Assembly: GCF_002179555.1 (NCBI RefSeq)
Contig: NZ_NHOU01000017.1
Location: forward strand, 1-64,000
DNA: 64,000 nt
Reading direction: 5' to 3'
DNA from: Salinicola salarius
GTDB lineage: Bacteria > Pseudomonadota > Gammaproteobacteria > Pseudomonadales > Halomonadaceae
A program made the position numbers and the translations under genes. The notes beneath the pieces were generated by a model. That model did no database searches. It was not told where the DNA came from and saw only the letters and a program-made list of their open reading frames with translations. Below are positions 7,918 to 16,060 of the stretch, one piece after another (the first letter of the stretch is position 1; every line of letters begins with the position of its first letter).

Positions 7918-8833
7918 TGAGCTATTTCTGCCGGTTCTCATGGTGATCTTCATGCTGGTTATCGGCGGTTATGCCGTCGCCGTGCTCGATCGCCTGGTTG
8001 CCAGTGCGCTTGGCACTCCTCAGGCCGGGCGTGTCTGGCTGGCGCCGATGTCACGCGGCGCCTGGTTGCTGACCCAGCACGCCAATGCCACCGAAGCGCC
8101 GGATTGGCGGGCCTGGCGGCTGGCACCGGCCCTGTATCTGGCGTTGGCGGCGAGCGGGCTGGCGGTGGTGCCATGGTCGGCCTCGCTGGTCGCCACGGAC
8201 CTGGTCACCAGCGTGGTGCTGTGGGGCAGCGTGGAAGCGCTGGCGACCGTCGTCATCTTCTTGCATGGCTGGTCGGCGAATTCGTTACTGGCCTTGATCG
8301 GCGGGTACCGCTATGTGGCGCTGGGGCTCTCCTACATCCTGATCAGCATGTTCGTGCTGATCGGCGTGGCATTGCCGGCCGAATCGCTGCAGTTCACCCA
8401 GGTGGTGGCTTCGCAGGAAGGCCTGTGGAATGTCATCCGCCAGCCACTGGGACTGCCGCTGTTTCTCATCGTCGGCCTGGGCATGACCTTCTGGGGGCCG
8501 CTGAATCTGGCCGATTCGACGGATCTTGCCGGCGGCACGGCCTCGGAGATCTCGGGGCCGCCACGGCTGGTCTGGGACATGGCCCGGGCGGGCATGCTGG
8601 TCGCGTTCAGCGGCGTGGCAGCGACTGTCTTCCTGGGGGGCTGGCTGGGGCCCTGGCTGCCCGGCCCGGTATGGATGTCCCTCAAGATGCTGGCGGTATT
8701 GAGCGTGCTGCTGTTGCTCGGGCGGCTACTGCCGCGACTGGCGCCGGAGCGCTGCGTCACCTTGATGTGGGTCGTGTTGCTGCCGCTGTCGTTCATCGAT
8801 CTGGTGTGGGCCGGGATAGGAGCGCTGTTGTGA
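7910..8833 (+). CDS. nuoH: NuoH-like membrane subunit
   Basis: 307 residues, about eight TM helices, ATG overlapping the previous gene by 8 bp. NuoH landmarks survive in weakened form: the helix with HGWSANSLLALIGGYRYVAL matches the GW-x-SN-x-x-LLG region, and an acidic loop (LADSTDLAGGTASEISG) stands where complex I and hydrogenlyases have the PFDL-E-ELVAG motif. The N-terminal ERK motif of true NuoH is replaced (AVLDRLVASALG). In complex I this subunit joins the redox arm to the proton pumps and forms the quinone channel; the altered loops suggest the quinone site may not be kept. Confidence 0.82.
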   Translation: MFSELFLPVLMVIFMLVIGGYAVAVLDRLVASALGTPQAGRVWLAPMSRGAWLLTQHANATEAPDWRAWRLAPALYLALAASGLAVVPWSASLVATDLVTSVVLWGSVEALATVVIFLHGWSANSLLALIGGYRYVALGLSYILISMFVLIGVALPAESLQFTQVVASQEGLWNVIRQPLGLPLFLIVGLGMTFWGPLNLADSTDLAGGTASEISGPPRLVWDMARAGMLVAFSGVAATVFLGGWLGPWLPGPVWMSLKMLAVLSVLLLLGRLLPRLAPERCVTLMWVVLLPLSFIDLVWAGIGALL

Positions 8834-9468
8834 TGGAGAGCATGAATCACGGCCTCGGTGTCGATATCGCGTTTCTGCTGCTGGCCACGCTGGCGGTGGT
8901 CACCGGGTGGCGCGTGTTTCGCACCGATTCGATGGTACGGGCCTCCTTCTTTCTGCTGGTGTCGTTCATCGCCGTGGGCGTGATCATGATCCTGTTGGCG
9001 GCGGAATACCTGGGCGTCGCCATGTTCTTCATGATGGCCGTGGAAATGACGGTCATGGCGCTGTTCATGGTCATGTTCATGATGAACCCGGCCGGCCTGA
9101 ATCCCATGAACATGGTTCACCAGGAACGTATCGCCATCGGGGCCGGCGTCGCCGGTTTCCTGGTACTGGGCGCCATGGCTCTGTTGGCGACCTTTCCCGA
9201 CCAGCCGGTGCCGGCAAGCCTCGATCCCGTCAGGTCACTGGGCAACGAAATGCTCGGTGACTCGATGCTGATTTTCGAATCGGCGGGTCTCGTGCTGCTG
9301 ACCACCATGATCGGCGTGGTGGTGCTGTCGAGCCATCGCGGGCGCTATGGCGCGGCGGCGGAGGGCTCGATGCCGCCGGGGCTGGAACCGGGCGGCGACC
9401 CGGCAGGCAAGCCCGAGGAGGACGAAGAGGGCGAGGGTGGGCATCACCATCATCACCATCACCACTGA
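8833..9468 (+). CDS. nuoJ: NuoJ-like membrane subunit with natural octahistidine tail
   Basis: 211 residues from the ATG at 8833, which overlaps the TGA of the previous gene. Five TM helices; the pi-bulge helix region of NuoJ is recognisable (AAEYLGVAMFFMMAVEMTVM). The C-terminal soluble tail is acidic (KPEEDEEGEGG) and ends in eight consecutive histidines (codons 9442-9465), a chromosomal equivalent of an affinity tag. Such a tail would bind Ni, Zn or Cu on the side of the membrane where it is exposed. Fourth gene of the operon. Confidence 0.85.
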   Translation: MESMNHGLGVDIAFLLLATLAVVTGWRVFRTDSMVRASFFLLVSFIAVGVIMILLAAEYLGVAMFFMMAVEMTVMALFMVMFMMNPAGLNPMNMVHQERIAIGAGVAGFLVLGAMALLATFPDQPVPASLDPVRSLGNEMLGDSMLIFESAGLVLLTTMIGVVVLSSHRGRYGAAAEGSMPPGLEPGGDPAGKPEEDEEGEGGHHHHHHHH

Positions 9469-9495
9469 GCGGGACAGACAGGCAGGGAGGCTTGC

Positions 9496-9801
9496 ATGAC
9501 ACTCACCACACTTTTGCTATTGGCAGCGGCACTGATCGGTATCGGGATCTATGGTGCGCTTTCCCAGCAGTCGTTCGTGATGCTGATGATGGGACTGGAG
9601 CTGATCCTCAACGGGGTCATGCTGGCGGCGGTGGCGTTCTGGGCCTTCAGCGGGGCCGGGGCGCCGGAAGGGCAATTGCTGACGATCATCGTCATGGCGG
9701 TGATGGCCATCGAGATGGCGATGGGATTTGCCCTGGTGGTCGCGGTCTTCCGCGGTAAGCAGGCCGACGTGACCGAATCGCTGACCGGGCTGAAGCACTG
9801 A
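9496..9801 (+). CDS. nuoK: NuoK-like membrane subunit
   Basis: 101 residues with three TM helices, the normal NuoK size. The two buried glutamates needed for proton transfer are both in place: MMGLELILNGVML (Glu36-like) and VMAIEMAMGFALV (Glu72-like). A GGGAGG site precedes the ATG. The TGA shares one base with the ATG of the next gene, suggesting translational coupling. Conservation here contrasts with the decayed redox subunit and argues that ion conduction is retained. Confidence 0.92.
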   Translation: MTLTTLLLLAAALIGIGIYGALSQQSFVMLMMGLELILNGVMLAAVAFWAFSGAGAPEGQLLTIIVMAVMAIEMAMGFALVVAVFRGKQADVTESLTGLKH

Positions 9802-11693
9802 TGCTGTGGTTCGTTCCTCTCTTGCCCTTGCTGGCTGCCCCTGTCATCTATGGGCTCGGCAAGCGTTGGCTGGGCGACGACAGGGGCCGTGCCGCGCTGG
9901 CGCTGGCGGGGGTGGCGATCACGGTCGCTACCTTGCTGCTCGCGAGCGTTGCGGTCACGGCGGACTGGGGCGGCACCTATCGCTGGAGTTCCCTGATCGT
10001 CCTGTCGATCGGGATGACGCCCGCGAGCGCCGTGTTCGCCATCGTCGTGCCACTGATCGCCGCGCCGATCATCGTCTACAGCGCCTACCATGAAGCATCG
10101 TCTGTCAGTGACGGGGGGACGGCGCGCTCGCCCGTCGGATTGGTGGCGCTGCTGACGGCGTTCGTCGGGGCGATGGAGCTGCTCGTCCTGGCCGAGGATT
10201 TCGTCACCCTGCTGATCGCGTGGGAACTGGTCGGGGCATGTTCGTGGGCGTTGATCGCCCATGAGTGGCAGAAGACTGGCAACCTGAGGGATGCCGCCTG
10301 GGCGTTCCTGGTGACTCGCTTCGGGGATCTGGGGTTGTACATTGCCGCGGCAGCGGTGTTTGCCGGCACGGGTTCGTTTGCCTTTGACGAACTGTCCCGG
10401 CTCGATGGGTGGCTGCTGGACGTGTTCGTTGCCGGCGCCGTACTGGCCGCTGCCGCGAAATCCGCCCAGGTGCCGTTCTCTCCCTGGCTGTTTGCCGCCA
10501 TGTCCGGGCCGACACCGGTGTCGGCATTGCTCCATGCGGCGACCATGGTCGCGGCGGGGATCTACCTGGTGATTCGGCTGCATACGGAGTTGTCCGCCGT
10601 TGCCTGGTTCGGACCGGTCGCGATCGCATTAGGCTTGGCCACCGCCCTGTCAGGGGGCATCGTGGCCTGTCTTCAGGGCCATGCCAAGAAGCTGCTGGCC
10701 GCCTCGACGTCGGCCCAGTATGGCCTGATGTGGCTGGCGGCAGGGGCGGGCTTCCCCGGTATCGCCCTGGTGCACTTCGTCACGCATGCATTCACGAAAG
10801 CGGCCCTGTTTCTGGCTGCCGGCATCGCCGAGCGCCATGTCGGCAGCTACTCGCTGAATGCGATGCGCCTGGGCCGCCTGCTCCCGGGCGTCGCAGCAGC
10901 CGCCATGGTGGCCAGCTTGGCGCTGGCGGGCGTCGTTCCGCTGAGTGCGGCGTGGAGCAAGGAGAAGATCGTCACGGCCGCCGGCCATCAGGCGTCCTGG
11001 CTGGCCGTGATCGCCGCCGTGGCGGGAGGCCTCAGCGCGTTGTATGCCACACGCTTTCAGCTGCTGGCATTCGGGCGGGGGCGGCATGACCACACGAGCG
11101 CGGCTTCCTCCCGGTCCGGGCACTCCCGGGCGGAGGGCATCTCGCTCTACCTGCTGGCGGCAGGCACGCTGGCGCTGTCGCTCCTCTGGTGGCCCGGTGT
11201 TGGAAATAGTCTCGCTGATTTGTTGTCTGTGCACTTTCCCAAGACCAGGCTGTGGGAACTCATCCTGTCGCTACTGCTGGTGGCGCTGGGCGTGGGCCTC
11301 GGCACCTGGGCGGTGCGTCGTGAGATGGCGGGGGCGGGCCGACATGGCGCCATGAGAGCCAGCATGGCGGACTGGCTGGGCCTGCCCACGTTGACGGCGC
11401 GAGGTGCGGATGCCGTGATGATGTTCAGCCATGGCCTGGCACGTTTCGACGATCGCGCTGTGGATGCCGGGATCCGTGGCAGTGCCCGCTTCGGTGTGTG
11501 GCTGGCCAGGCTGGGAGAACGGCGTGGCGAAGGCGCGTTCGATGGCGCCACGAGCCAGCTCGCGAAGGGCGTCGACTGGGCGGGGCAAGTGGCACGCCGG
11601 GCGCACACCGGGCAGATGCATCACTACTACACCGGTATCGCGGCAGGACTCGCCGCGATCCTGATCATCCTGAGCATAGGAGCGCTCCTTTGA
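9801..11693 (+). CDS. nuoL: NuoL-like proton pump subunit
   Basis: 630 residues, the usual NuoL length, with about 16 TM helices and a C-terminal lateral-helix region. Pump residues are present: the TM5 Glu (FVTLLIAWELVGACSW), the TM7 Lys (AAAKSAQVPFSPWLFAAMSG), and the HAFTKAALFLAAG helix. In complex I this is the distal antiporter-like subunit. The C-terminal loop is rich in Arg and Asp and less conserved. It overlaps nuoK by one base and nuoM by four. Confidence 0.92.
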   Translation: MLWFVPLLPLLAAPVIYGLGKRWLGDDRGRAALALAGVAITVATLLLASVAVTADWGGTYRWSSLIVLSIGMTPASAVFAIVVPLIAAPIIVYSAYHEASSVSDGGTARSPVGLVALLTAFVGAMELLVLAEDFVTLLIAWELVGACSWALIAHEWQKTGNLRDAAWAFLVTRFGDLGLYIAAAAVFAGTGSFAFDELSRLDGWLLDVFVAGAVLAAAAKSAQVPFSPWLFAAMSGPTPVSALLHAATMVAAGIYLVIRLHTELSAVAWFGPVAIALGLATALSGGIVACLQGHAKKLLAASTSAQYGLMWLAAGAGFPGIALVHFVTHAFTKAALFLAAGIAERHVGSYSLNAMRLGRLLPGVAAAAMVASLALAGVVPLSAAWSKEKIVTAAGHQASWLAVIAAVAGGLSALYATRFQLLAFGRGRHDHTSAASSRSGHSRAEGISLYLLAAGTLALSLLWWPGVGNSLADLLSVHFPKTRLWELILSLLLVALGVGLGTWAVRREMAGAGRHGAMRASMADWLGLPTLTARGADAVMMFSHGLARFDDRAVDAGIRGSARFGVWLARLGERRGEGAFDGATSQLAKGVDWAGQVARRAHTGQMHHYYTGIAAGLAAILIILSIGALL

Positions 11694-13177
11694 TTTTGAC
11701 TGCAGCCTTGGGGCTTCCCATGCTGGGGGCCCTCGCACTCGCCGTTTCAAGCCGTTGGACCGAGACCACGGCTCGTCGATTTGTCATTGCGGTCTCGGTG
11801 TTGCCGGTGCTGTTGCTGGCTTGGGCATGGCGACAGTTCGATCCGCAAGGTGCGCTATTCCAGTTCGTCGAGGAGGTACCCTGGGTACCCAGCCTAGGCA
11901 TGGGCTACAGGTTGGGCGTGGATGGCATTGCGCTGGCTGTCGCGACGATGAGCGCCCTGGTTTTCTCGGCGAGTATCGCCTACCCCGTGGACACGAAGCA
12001 TCAGCCTCGCCAGTACTACGCCTGGATGCTCTTCCTGCAGTCCGTGTCACTGGGTGTCTTCCTGGCGCTGGATCTGCTGCTCTTCTATGTCTTCTTCGAT
12101 CTGAGCCTGGTGGGGATGTTCTTCCTGATCGGCCGCTGGGGGCATGGCCAGGCGCAGCTCGCCGCGTTCAAGTTCTTTCTATACACCTTCTTTGGCTCGC
12201 TATTGCTGCTGCTGGCGATCATCGGGCTTTACCTGTCGGTCGAACCGCATACCTTCGACATGCGTGTGCTTATCGAACAGCAGCCACTGGCCGGTACCGG
12301 GCTCTACGCCGGGCTGGTATTTCTGGCACTGATGCTGGGCTTTGCGATCAAGACGCCGATGGTGCCCGTGCATACCTGGCTGCCGCAGGCGCATGTCGAT
12401 GCACCGGGGCCGGTCTCGGCAATATTGGCGGGTGTGCTGCTCAAGATGGGCACCTACGGGATCATCCGCATTCCGTTCGCCATGATGGCGGAGACGTTCG
12501 CTCGCTATGCCCTGGTCATCGCCGTGCTCGCCGTCGTTTCGATACTCTACGGCGCCCTGGTCGCGCTCGCACAGCGTAATCTCAAGCGACGCATCGCCTA
12601 CACCTCGATCAACCACATGGGCTACACGGTACTGGGGATCGCCGTAGCCGCCGCGGTGCTAAGCGATGACACTGTCGCCCGGCAAATAGCGCTGACCGGG
12701 GCAACGGTGCAAATGGTCGCGCATGGTCTGATCACTGGCACGCTATTCCTGATCTGTGGCTCATTCTGGCAGCGCACCGAGGAGTACGACCTGGACAGCT
12801 ACGGTGGATTGCTTCGTCAGGCTCCGTGGTTGACCGCTTTCGCCGTGCTCGCATCGTTTGCCAGTCTGGGCCTGCCTGGCCTGGCCGGCTTCGTGGCGGA
12901 ATTCCATATCTTTGTCGGCACCTTTGGTGTCTATCCATGGCTCGCCGTCATCGGCGTGCTGGGCATCCTGGTGACGGCAGCATTGTTCCTGCAGATGCTG
13001 CAGAAGGTGTTCTTCGGGGCGATGCCGGAGCGCTGGGCGCAGTTCGAGGATCTGCGTCCCCTCGAGTGGGGCGTGCTCGCGGTGTTGTCGGCAGGCTTCG
13101 TGATCATCGGCGTGGCGCCGGCGTTTCTGCTGACACTGGTCGAGGCATCGGCGAAGCTGTTGATGGGAGGCCGCTGA
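11690..13177 (+). CDS. nuoM: NuoM-like proton pump subunit (TTG start)
   Basis: 495 residues with about 14 TM helices. The start is the TTG at 11690, inside the stop of nuoL, with an ATAGGAG site eight bases upstream; no ATG or GTG is better placed. The TM7 lysine stands in GFAIKTPMVPVHTWLPQAH, and a Lys in AFKFFLYTFFGS. The TM5 glutamate of NuoM appears to be aspartate (FYVFFDLSLVGMFFLIG), a conservative change worth noting. The central antiporter-like subunit of the complex. Confidence 0.9.
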   Translation: MILTAALGLPMLGALALAVSSRWTETTARRFVIAVSVLPVLLLAWAWRQFDPQGALFQFVEEVPWVPSLGMGYRLGVDGIALAVATMSALVFSASIAYPVDTKHQPRQYYAWMLFLQSVSLGVFLALDLLLFYVFFDLSLVGMFFLIGRWGHGQAQLAAFKFFLYTFFGSLLLLLAIIGLYLSVEPHTFDMRVLIEQQPLAGTGLYAGLVFLALMLGFAIKTPMVPVHTWLPQAHVDAPGPVSAILAGVLLKMGTYGIIRIPFAMMAETFARYALVIAVLAVVSILYGALVALAQRNLKRRIAYTSINHMGYTVLGIAVAAAVLSDDTVARQIALTGATVQMVAHGLITGTLFLICGSFWQRTEEYDLDSYGGLLRQAPWLTAFAVLASFASLGLPGLAGFVAEFHIFVGTFGVYPWLAVIGVLGILVTAALFLQMLQKVFFGAMPERWAQFEDLRPLEWGVLAVLSAGFVIIGVAPAFLLTLVEASAKLLMGGR

Positions 13178-14586
13178 TGCCTATCGGTGACGTATTGCCG
13201 GAAATCAGCCTGACGCTGGGCGCCGTGGCGATCGTCCTGTTCGCCAGCTTCGTCCGTCAGCGGCAGCATCACTGGGCAGCTGTGCTGGCCCTGCTCGCTA
13301 TCGGTCTCGGTGCGGGGCTGACCGTCGCGCAATGGGGCGGGGCGCCGCGGCTGACGTTTTCCGGTGTCTGGGCCCTGGATGGCGTGGCGCTCGCCAGCAA
13401 GCTGGTCGTGCTGGGCGCCGGAGCGCTGGTCGTCGCGATGTCGCCGGAATGGATGCGGACCGATCGCCGCCATGGCGAGTACTACGCGCTGGTGCTGTTC
13501 GCTCTGCTGGGCGTCATCATGATGGCCTCGGCCAGCGACACCATGGAGCTGGTGTTGGGCGTACTGCTGTCCTCGGTGGCGAGTTACCCGCTGGCCGCCT
13601 ATCACCGTGGATGGGCGCCCGCGCTGGAAGCCGGCATGAAGTATTTCCTGATCGGCGCCTTGACCAATACGTTGCTGACGATCGGGGTGGTGGTGCTGTT
13701 CGGCCTGACCGGCAGTACCGGGTATCCGGACATCACCCAGGCGCTTGTCACGGACAGCGATCGCCTGGCGCTGACCATTGCCACGGCCTGCGTCGTGCTG
13801 GGCCTGACCTTCAAGCTGGCGGCGTTTCCGGCTCACGCCTGGATGCCGGACGTGGCGCAGGGCTCGCCAGTACCGGCGGCGGCCTTCTTGACTGTCATTC
13901 CCAAGGTCGGTGCCGCAGTGGCGCTGGCCCGTTTCGTCTCCCTGCTGCCGCCGGACGTCGCCTGGCGGGCGATCGTGGCATTGATCTCCGTCGCCACCAT
14001 GACGCTGGGTAACGTGGCCGCGTTGCGACAGACGGACGTGCGCCGCCTGCTGGGCTGGTCATCGGTTTCCCAGTCCGGCTATGCCCTGATGGCCATCGTG
14101 GTGCTGGGTGTCAGCGATCAGGCCCTGCCGGCACTGGTGTTCTTCCTGGCGAGCTATGCCACGGCCAACCTGGCTGCCTTCGCCGTGGTCACGCACCTGC
14201 GGGGACGTACCGCACTGGACGATTACCGGGGGCTGGCCCGGCACGCACCGATCGCGGCCATGATACTGATCGTGTCGCTGTTGTCCCTGGTGGGCATCCC
14301 GCCGCTGGTGGGATTCTTCGGCAAGCTGATGCTGTTTCGCGTCACGATCGAGGGCGGTTACGCCTGGCTGGCGCTCGTGGCGGTGATCAACACCGTCGTC
14401 TCGCTGTTCTACTACCTGCGCATCGTCGCGCCGATGATGTTCGGCAGCGCCCGATCTACCGTGCATGTGCTTTCAGGTCCCTGGGCAAGCTTCACAATGA
14501 TCGTAGCTGGTCTACTGTTAATCGTCGGGGGGCTTGGTGCGGAAGCGCTCTCGCTGTTTACAGGATCGATACGCTTTGCCCTGTAG
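13177..14586 (+). CDS. nuoN: NuoN-like proton pump subunit
   Basis: 469 residues, about 14 TM helices, ATG overlapping the nuoM stop by one base. Conserved pump residues: Glu in ASDTMELVLGVLLSS, Lys in LEAGMKYFLIGALTN, and Lys in LTFKLAAFPAHAWMPDVAQG. It is the last gene of the nuo-like operon; a GC-rich hairpin follows at 14590. All three antiporter-like subunits are therefore full length, while the peripheral NADH module is missing altogether. Confidence 0.92.
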   Translation: MPIGDVLPEISLTLGAVAIVLFASFVRQRQHHWAAVLALLAIGLGAGLTVAQWGGAPRLTFSGVWALDGVALASKLVVLGAGALVVAMSPEWMRTDRRHGEYYALVLFALLGVIMMASASDTMELVLGVLLSSVASYPLAAYHRGWAPALEAGMKYFLIGALTNTLLTIGVVVLFGLTGSTGYPDITQALVTDSDRLALTIATACVVLGLTFKLAAFPAHAWMPDVAQGSPVPAAAFLTVIPKVGAAVALARFVSLLPPDVAWRAIVALISVATMTLGNVAALRQTDVRRLLGWSSVSQSGYALMAIVVLGVSDQALPALVFFLASYATANLAAFAVVTHLRGRTALDDYRGLARHAPIAAMILIVSLLSLVGIPPLVGFFGKLMLFRVTIEGGYAWLALVAVINTVVSLFYYLRIVAPMMFGSARSTVHVLSGPWASFTMIVAGLLLIVGGLGAEALSLFTGSIRFAL

Positions 14587-14589
14587 GCC

Positions 14590-14610
14590 CCGGCGGGCCT
14601 GGCCCGCCGG
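14590..14610 (+). terminator. GC-rich hairpin after the nuo-like operon
   Basis: CCGGCGGG pairs with CCCGCCGG around a five-base loop, immediately after the nuoN stop. There is no T-tract, so it may be a weak or attenuating terminator, or a 3'-end stabilising stem. It separates the membrane complex from egtB, which has its own AAAGGAG site. Confidence 0.45.
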
Positions 14611-14649
14611 ATCCACGTCAATGGAGTGATACTGAGAAAGGAGTCGTCC

Positions 14650-16008
14650 ATGTCACCCGCTCAAGGTTCGACGATCGAAACGCCGGACAACCTGCATACC
14701 AAGGAGTGGCTGCGCACGTACCAGCGGATCCGTGCCGCCACCGAGGCCATCTGTGCGCCTCTGCACAAGGAAGACTACATGGTGCAGAGCATGCCGGACG
14801 TCAGCCCGCCGAAATGGCACATCGCTCATGTCAGCTGGTTCTTCGAAGCCTTCATCCTGAAACCGTTCCTGCCCGCCTACCAGACCCTCGACCCCGCGTA
14901 CGATCACCTCTTCAACTCCTATTACGTGACCCACGGCACGCCGTTCCCCCGGCCCGAACGCGGCATGATCTCGCGGCCGACCGTGGACGATGTCTATCGC
15001 TATCGCGCGCACATCGACCGGGCCATGGAAGCGCTGCTCAGCGATCCACCTCAGGAACATCTCCAGGAGATTCTCCGACGTCTCGAGCTGGGCCTGCCGC
15101 ACGAGCAGCAGCATCAGGAGCTGCTGCTGATGGATATCAAGCACATCCTGGCCCAGAACCCGTTGTGCCCGGCCTACCGGGACGACCTGGCGCCGACGCC
15201 CGCGCATGACGTCGCTGCGCTCGGCTGGCATGCCTACCCGGCCGGCGTCCGGTACATCGGCCATGACGACACCGAGGAGGGTTTTGCCTATGACAACGAG
15301 ATGGGGCGCCACCGCCAGTTCGTCGAGGCATTCCAGATCGCCGACCGTCCGGTGACCAACGGCGAGTTCCTCGCGTTCATGCAGGCGGGGGGATACGACA
15401 AGCCCGAGCACTGGCTGTCGGACGGCTGGGCCACGGTCAAGGCCGAAGACTGGCAGGCGCCGCTCTACTGGGTCGAACGCGACGGTGTCTGGCACCACTA
15501 CACCCTGGGCGGCCTGGTACCGGTCGACATGAACGCACCGGTGTGCCATGTCAGCTTCTTTGAGGCCGATGCCTATGCGCAGTGGGCCGGCGCCCGCCTG
15601 CCCACCGAGGCCGAGTGGGAGACGGTGGCCCATGATGCCGTCATTCAGGACGACTTCGGGCAGGGGAACTTAGTCGGGCAGGGGAACTTAGTCGAGCAGG
15701 GGAACTTCGTCGAGCAGGACCATCTGCAGCCGGTCGCCGCCGCCGGGACCACCGGCGCGCCGAGCCAGATGTTCGGCGATGTCTGGGAGTGGACGGGCAG
15801 CGCCTATCGCCCCTATCCGGGGTTTCGCAAGTTGCCGGGCAGCCTGGGGGAATACAACGGCAAGTTCATGTCCGGCCAGATGGTGTTGCGAGGCGGCTGC
15901 TGTGCGACGCCGGCCGATCATATCCGCGCCACCTATCGCAACTTCTTCCCGCCTCATGCCCGCTGGGCATTTTCCGGTTTCCGTCTTGCCAAGGGAGCCT
16001 CTGAGTAA
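14650..16008 (+). CDS. egtB: EgtB, ergothioneine sulfoxide synthase
   Basis: 452 residues from the ATG at 14650 (AAAGGAG upstream). The N-terminal DinB-like domain supplies iron ligands (HIAHVSWFFEAF and HEQQHQE). The C-terminal formylglycine-generating-enzyme-like domain shows RLPTEAEWE, GDVWEWTGSAYRPYPGF and FSGFRLA. EgtB joins a sulfur donor (gamma-Glu-Cys or Cys) to trimethylhistidine with O2. An in-frame run of 18-bp repeats encodes GQGNLV-type hexapeptides at about residues 336-357, in a surface loop before the GDVWEW motif; it does not break the frame. Confidence 0.93.
   Translation: MSPAQGSTIETPDNLHTKEWLRTYQRIRAATEAICAPLHKEDYMVQSMPDVSPPKWHIAHVSWFFEAFILKPFLPAYQTLDPAYDHLFNSYYVTHGTPFPRPERGMISRPTVDDVYRYRAHIDRAMEALLSDPPQEHLQEILRRLELGLPHEQQHQELLLMDIKHILAQNPLCPAYRDDLAPTPAHDVAALGWHAYPAGVRYIGHDDTEEGFAYDNEMGRHRQFVEAFQIADRPVTNGEFLAFMQAGGYDKPEHWLSDGWATVKAEDWQAPLYWVERDGVWHHYTLGGLVPVDMNAPVCHVSFFEADAYAQWAGARLPTEAEWETVAHDAVIQDDFGQGNLVGQGNLVEQGNFVEQDHLQPVAAAGTTGAPSQMFGDVWEWTGSAYRPYPGFRKLPGSLGEYNGKFMSGQMVLRGGCCATPADHIRATYRNFFPPHARWAFSGFRLAKGASE
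15655..15720 (+). repeat. 18-bp tandem repeat inside egtB, 3.7 copies
   Basis: Three full units (15655-15672, 15673-15690, 15691-15708) and a partial fourth of the form GTCGGGCAGGGGAACTTA. They differ by one to three bases and keep the reading frame, adding (G/E)QGN(L/F)V hexapeptides. Confidence 0.9.
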
Positions 16009-16060
16009 CGCCGTATTACCCAGCGGAATAATCAATCAGAGATTCCAAGGAGAGCTGATC

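Noticed and set aside
6269-14586. Ordinary NADH dehydrogenase, an Mrp antiporter, or a DabAB inorganic-carbon pump
   Set aside because: Complex I is excluded by the absent redox subunits, Mrp by the missing MrpB/E/F/G small subunits and the presence of NuoA/H-like proteins, and DabAB by the absence of a DUF2309 gene.
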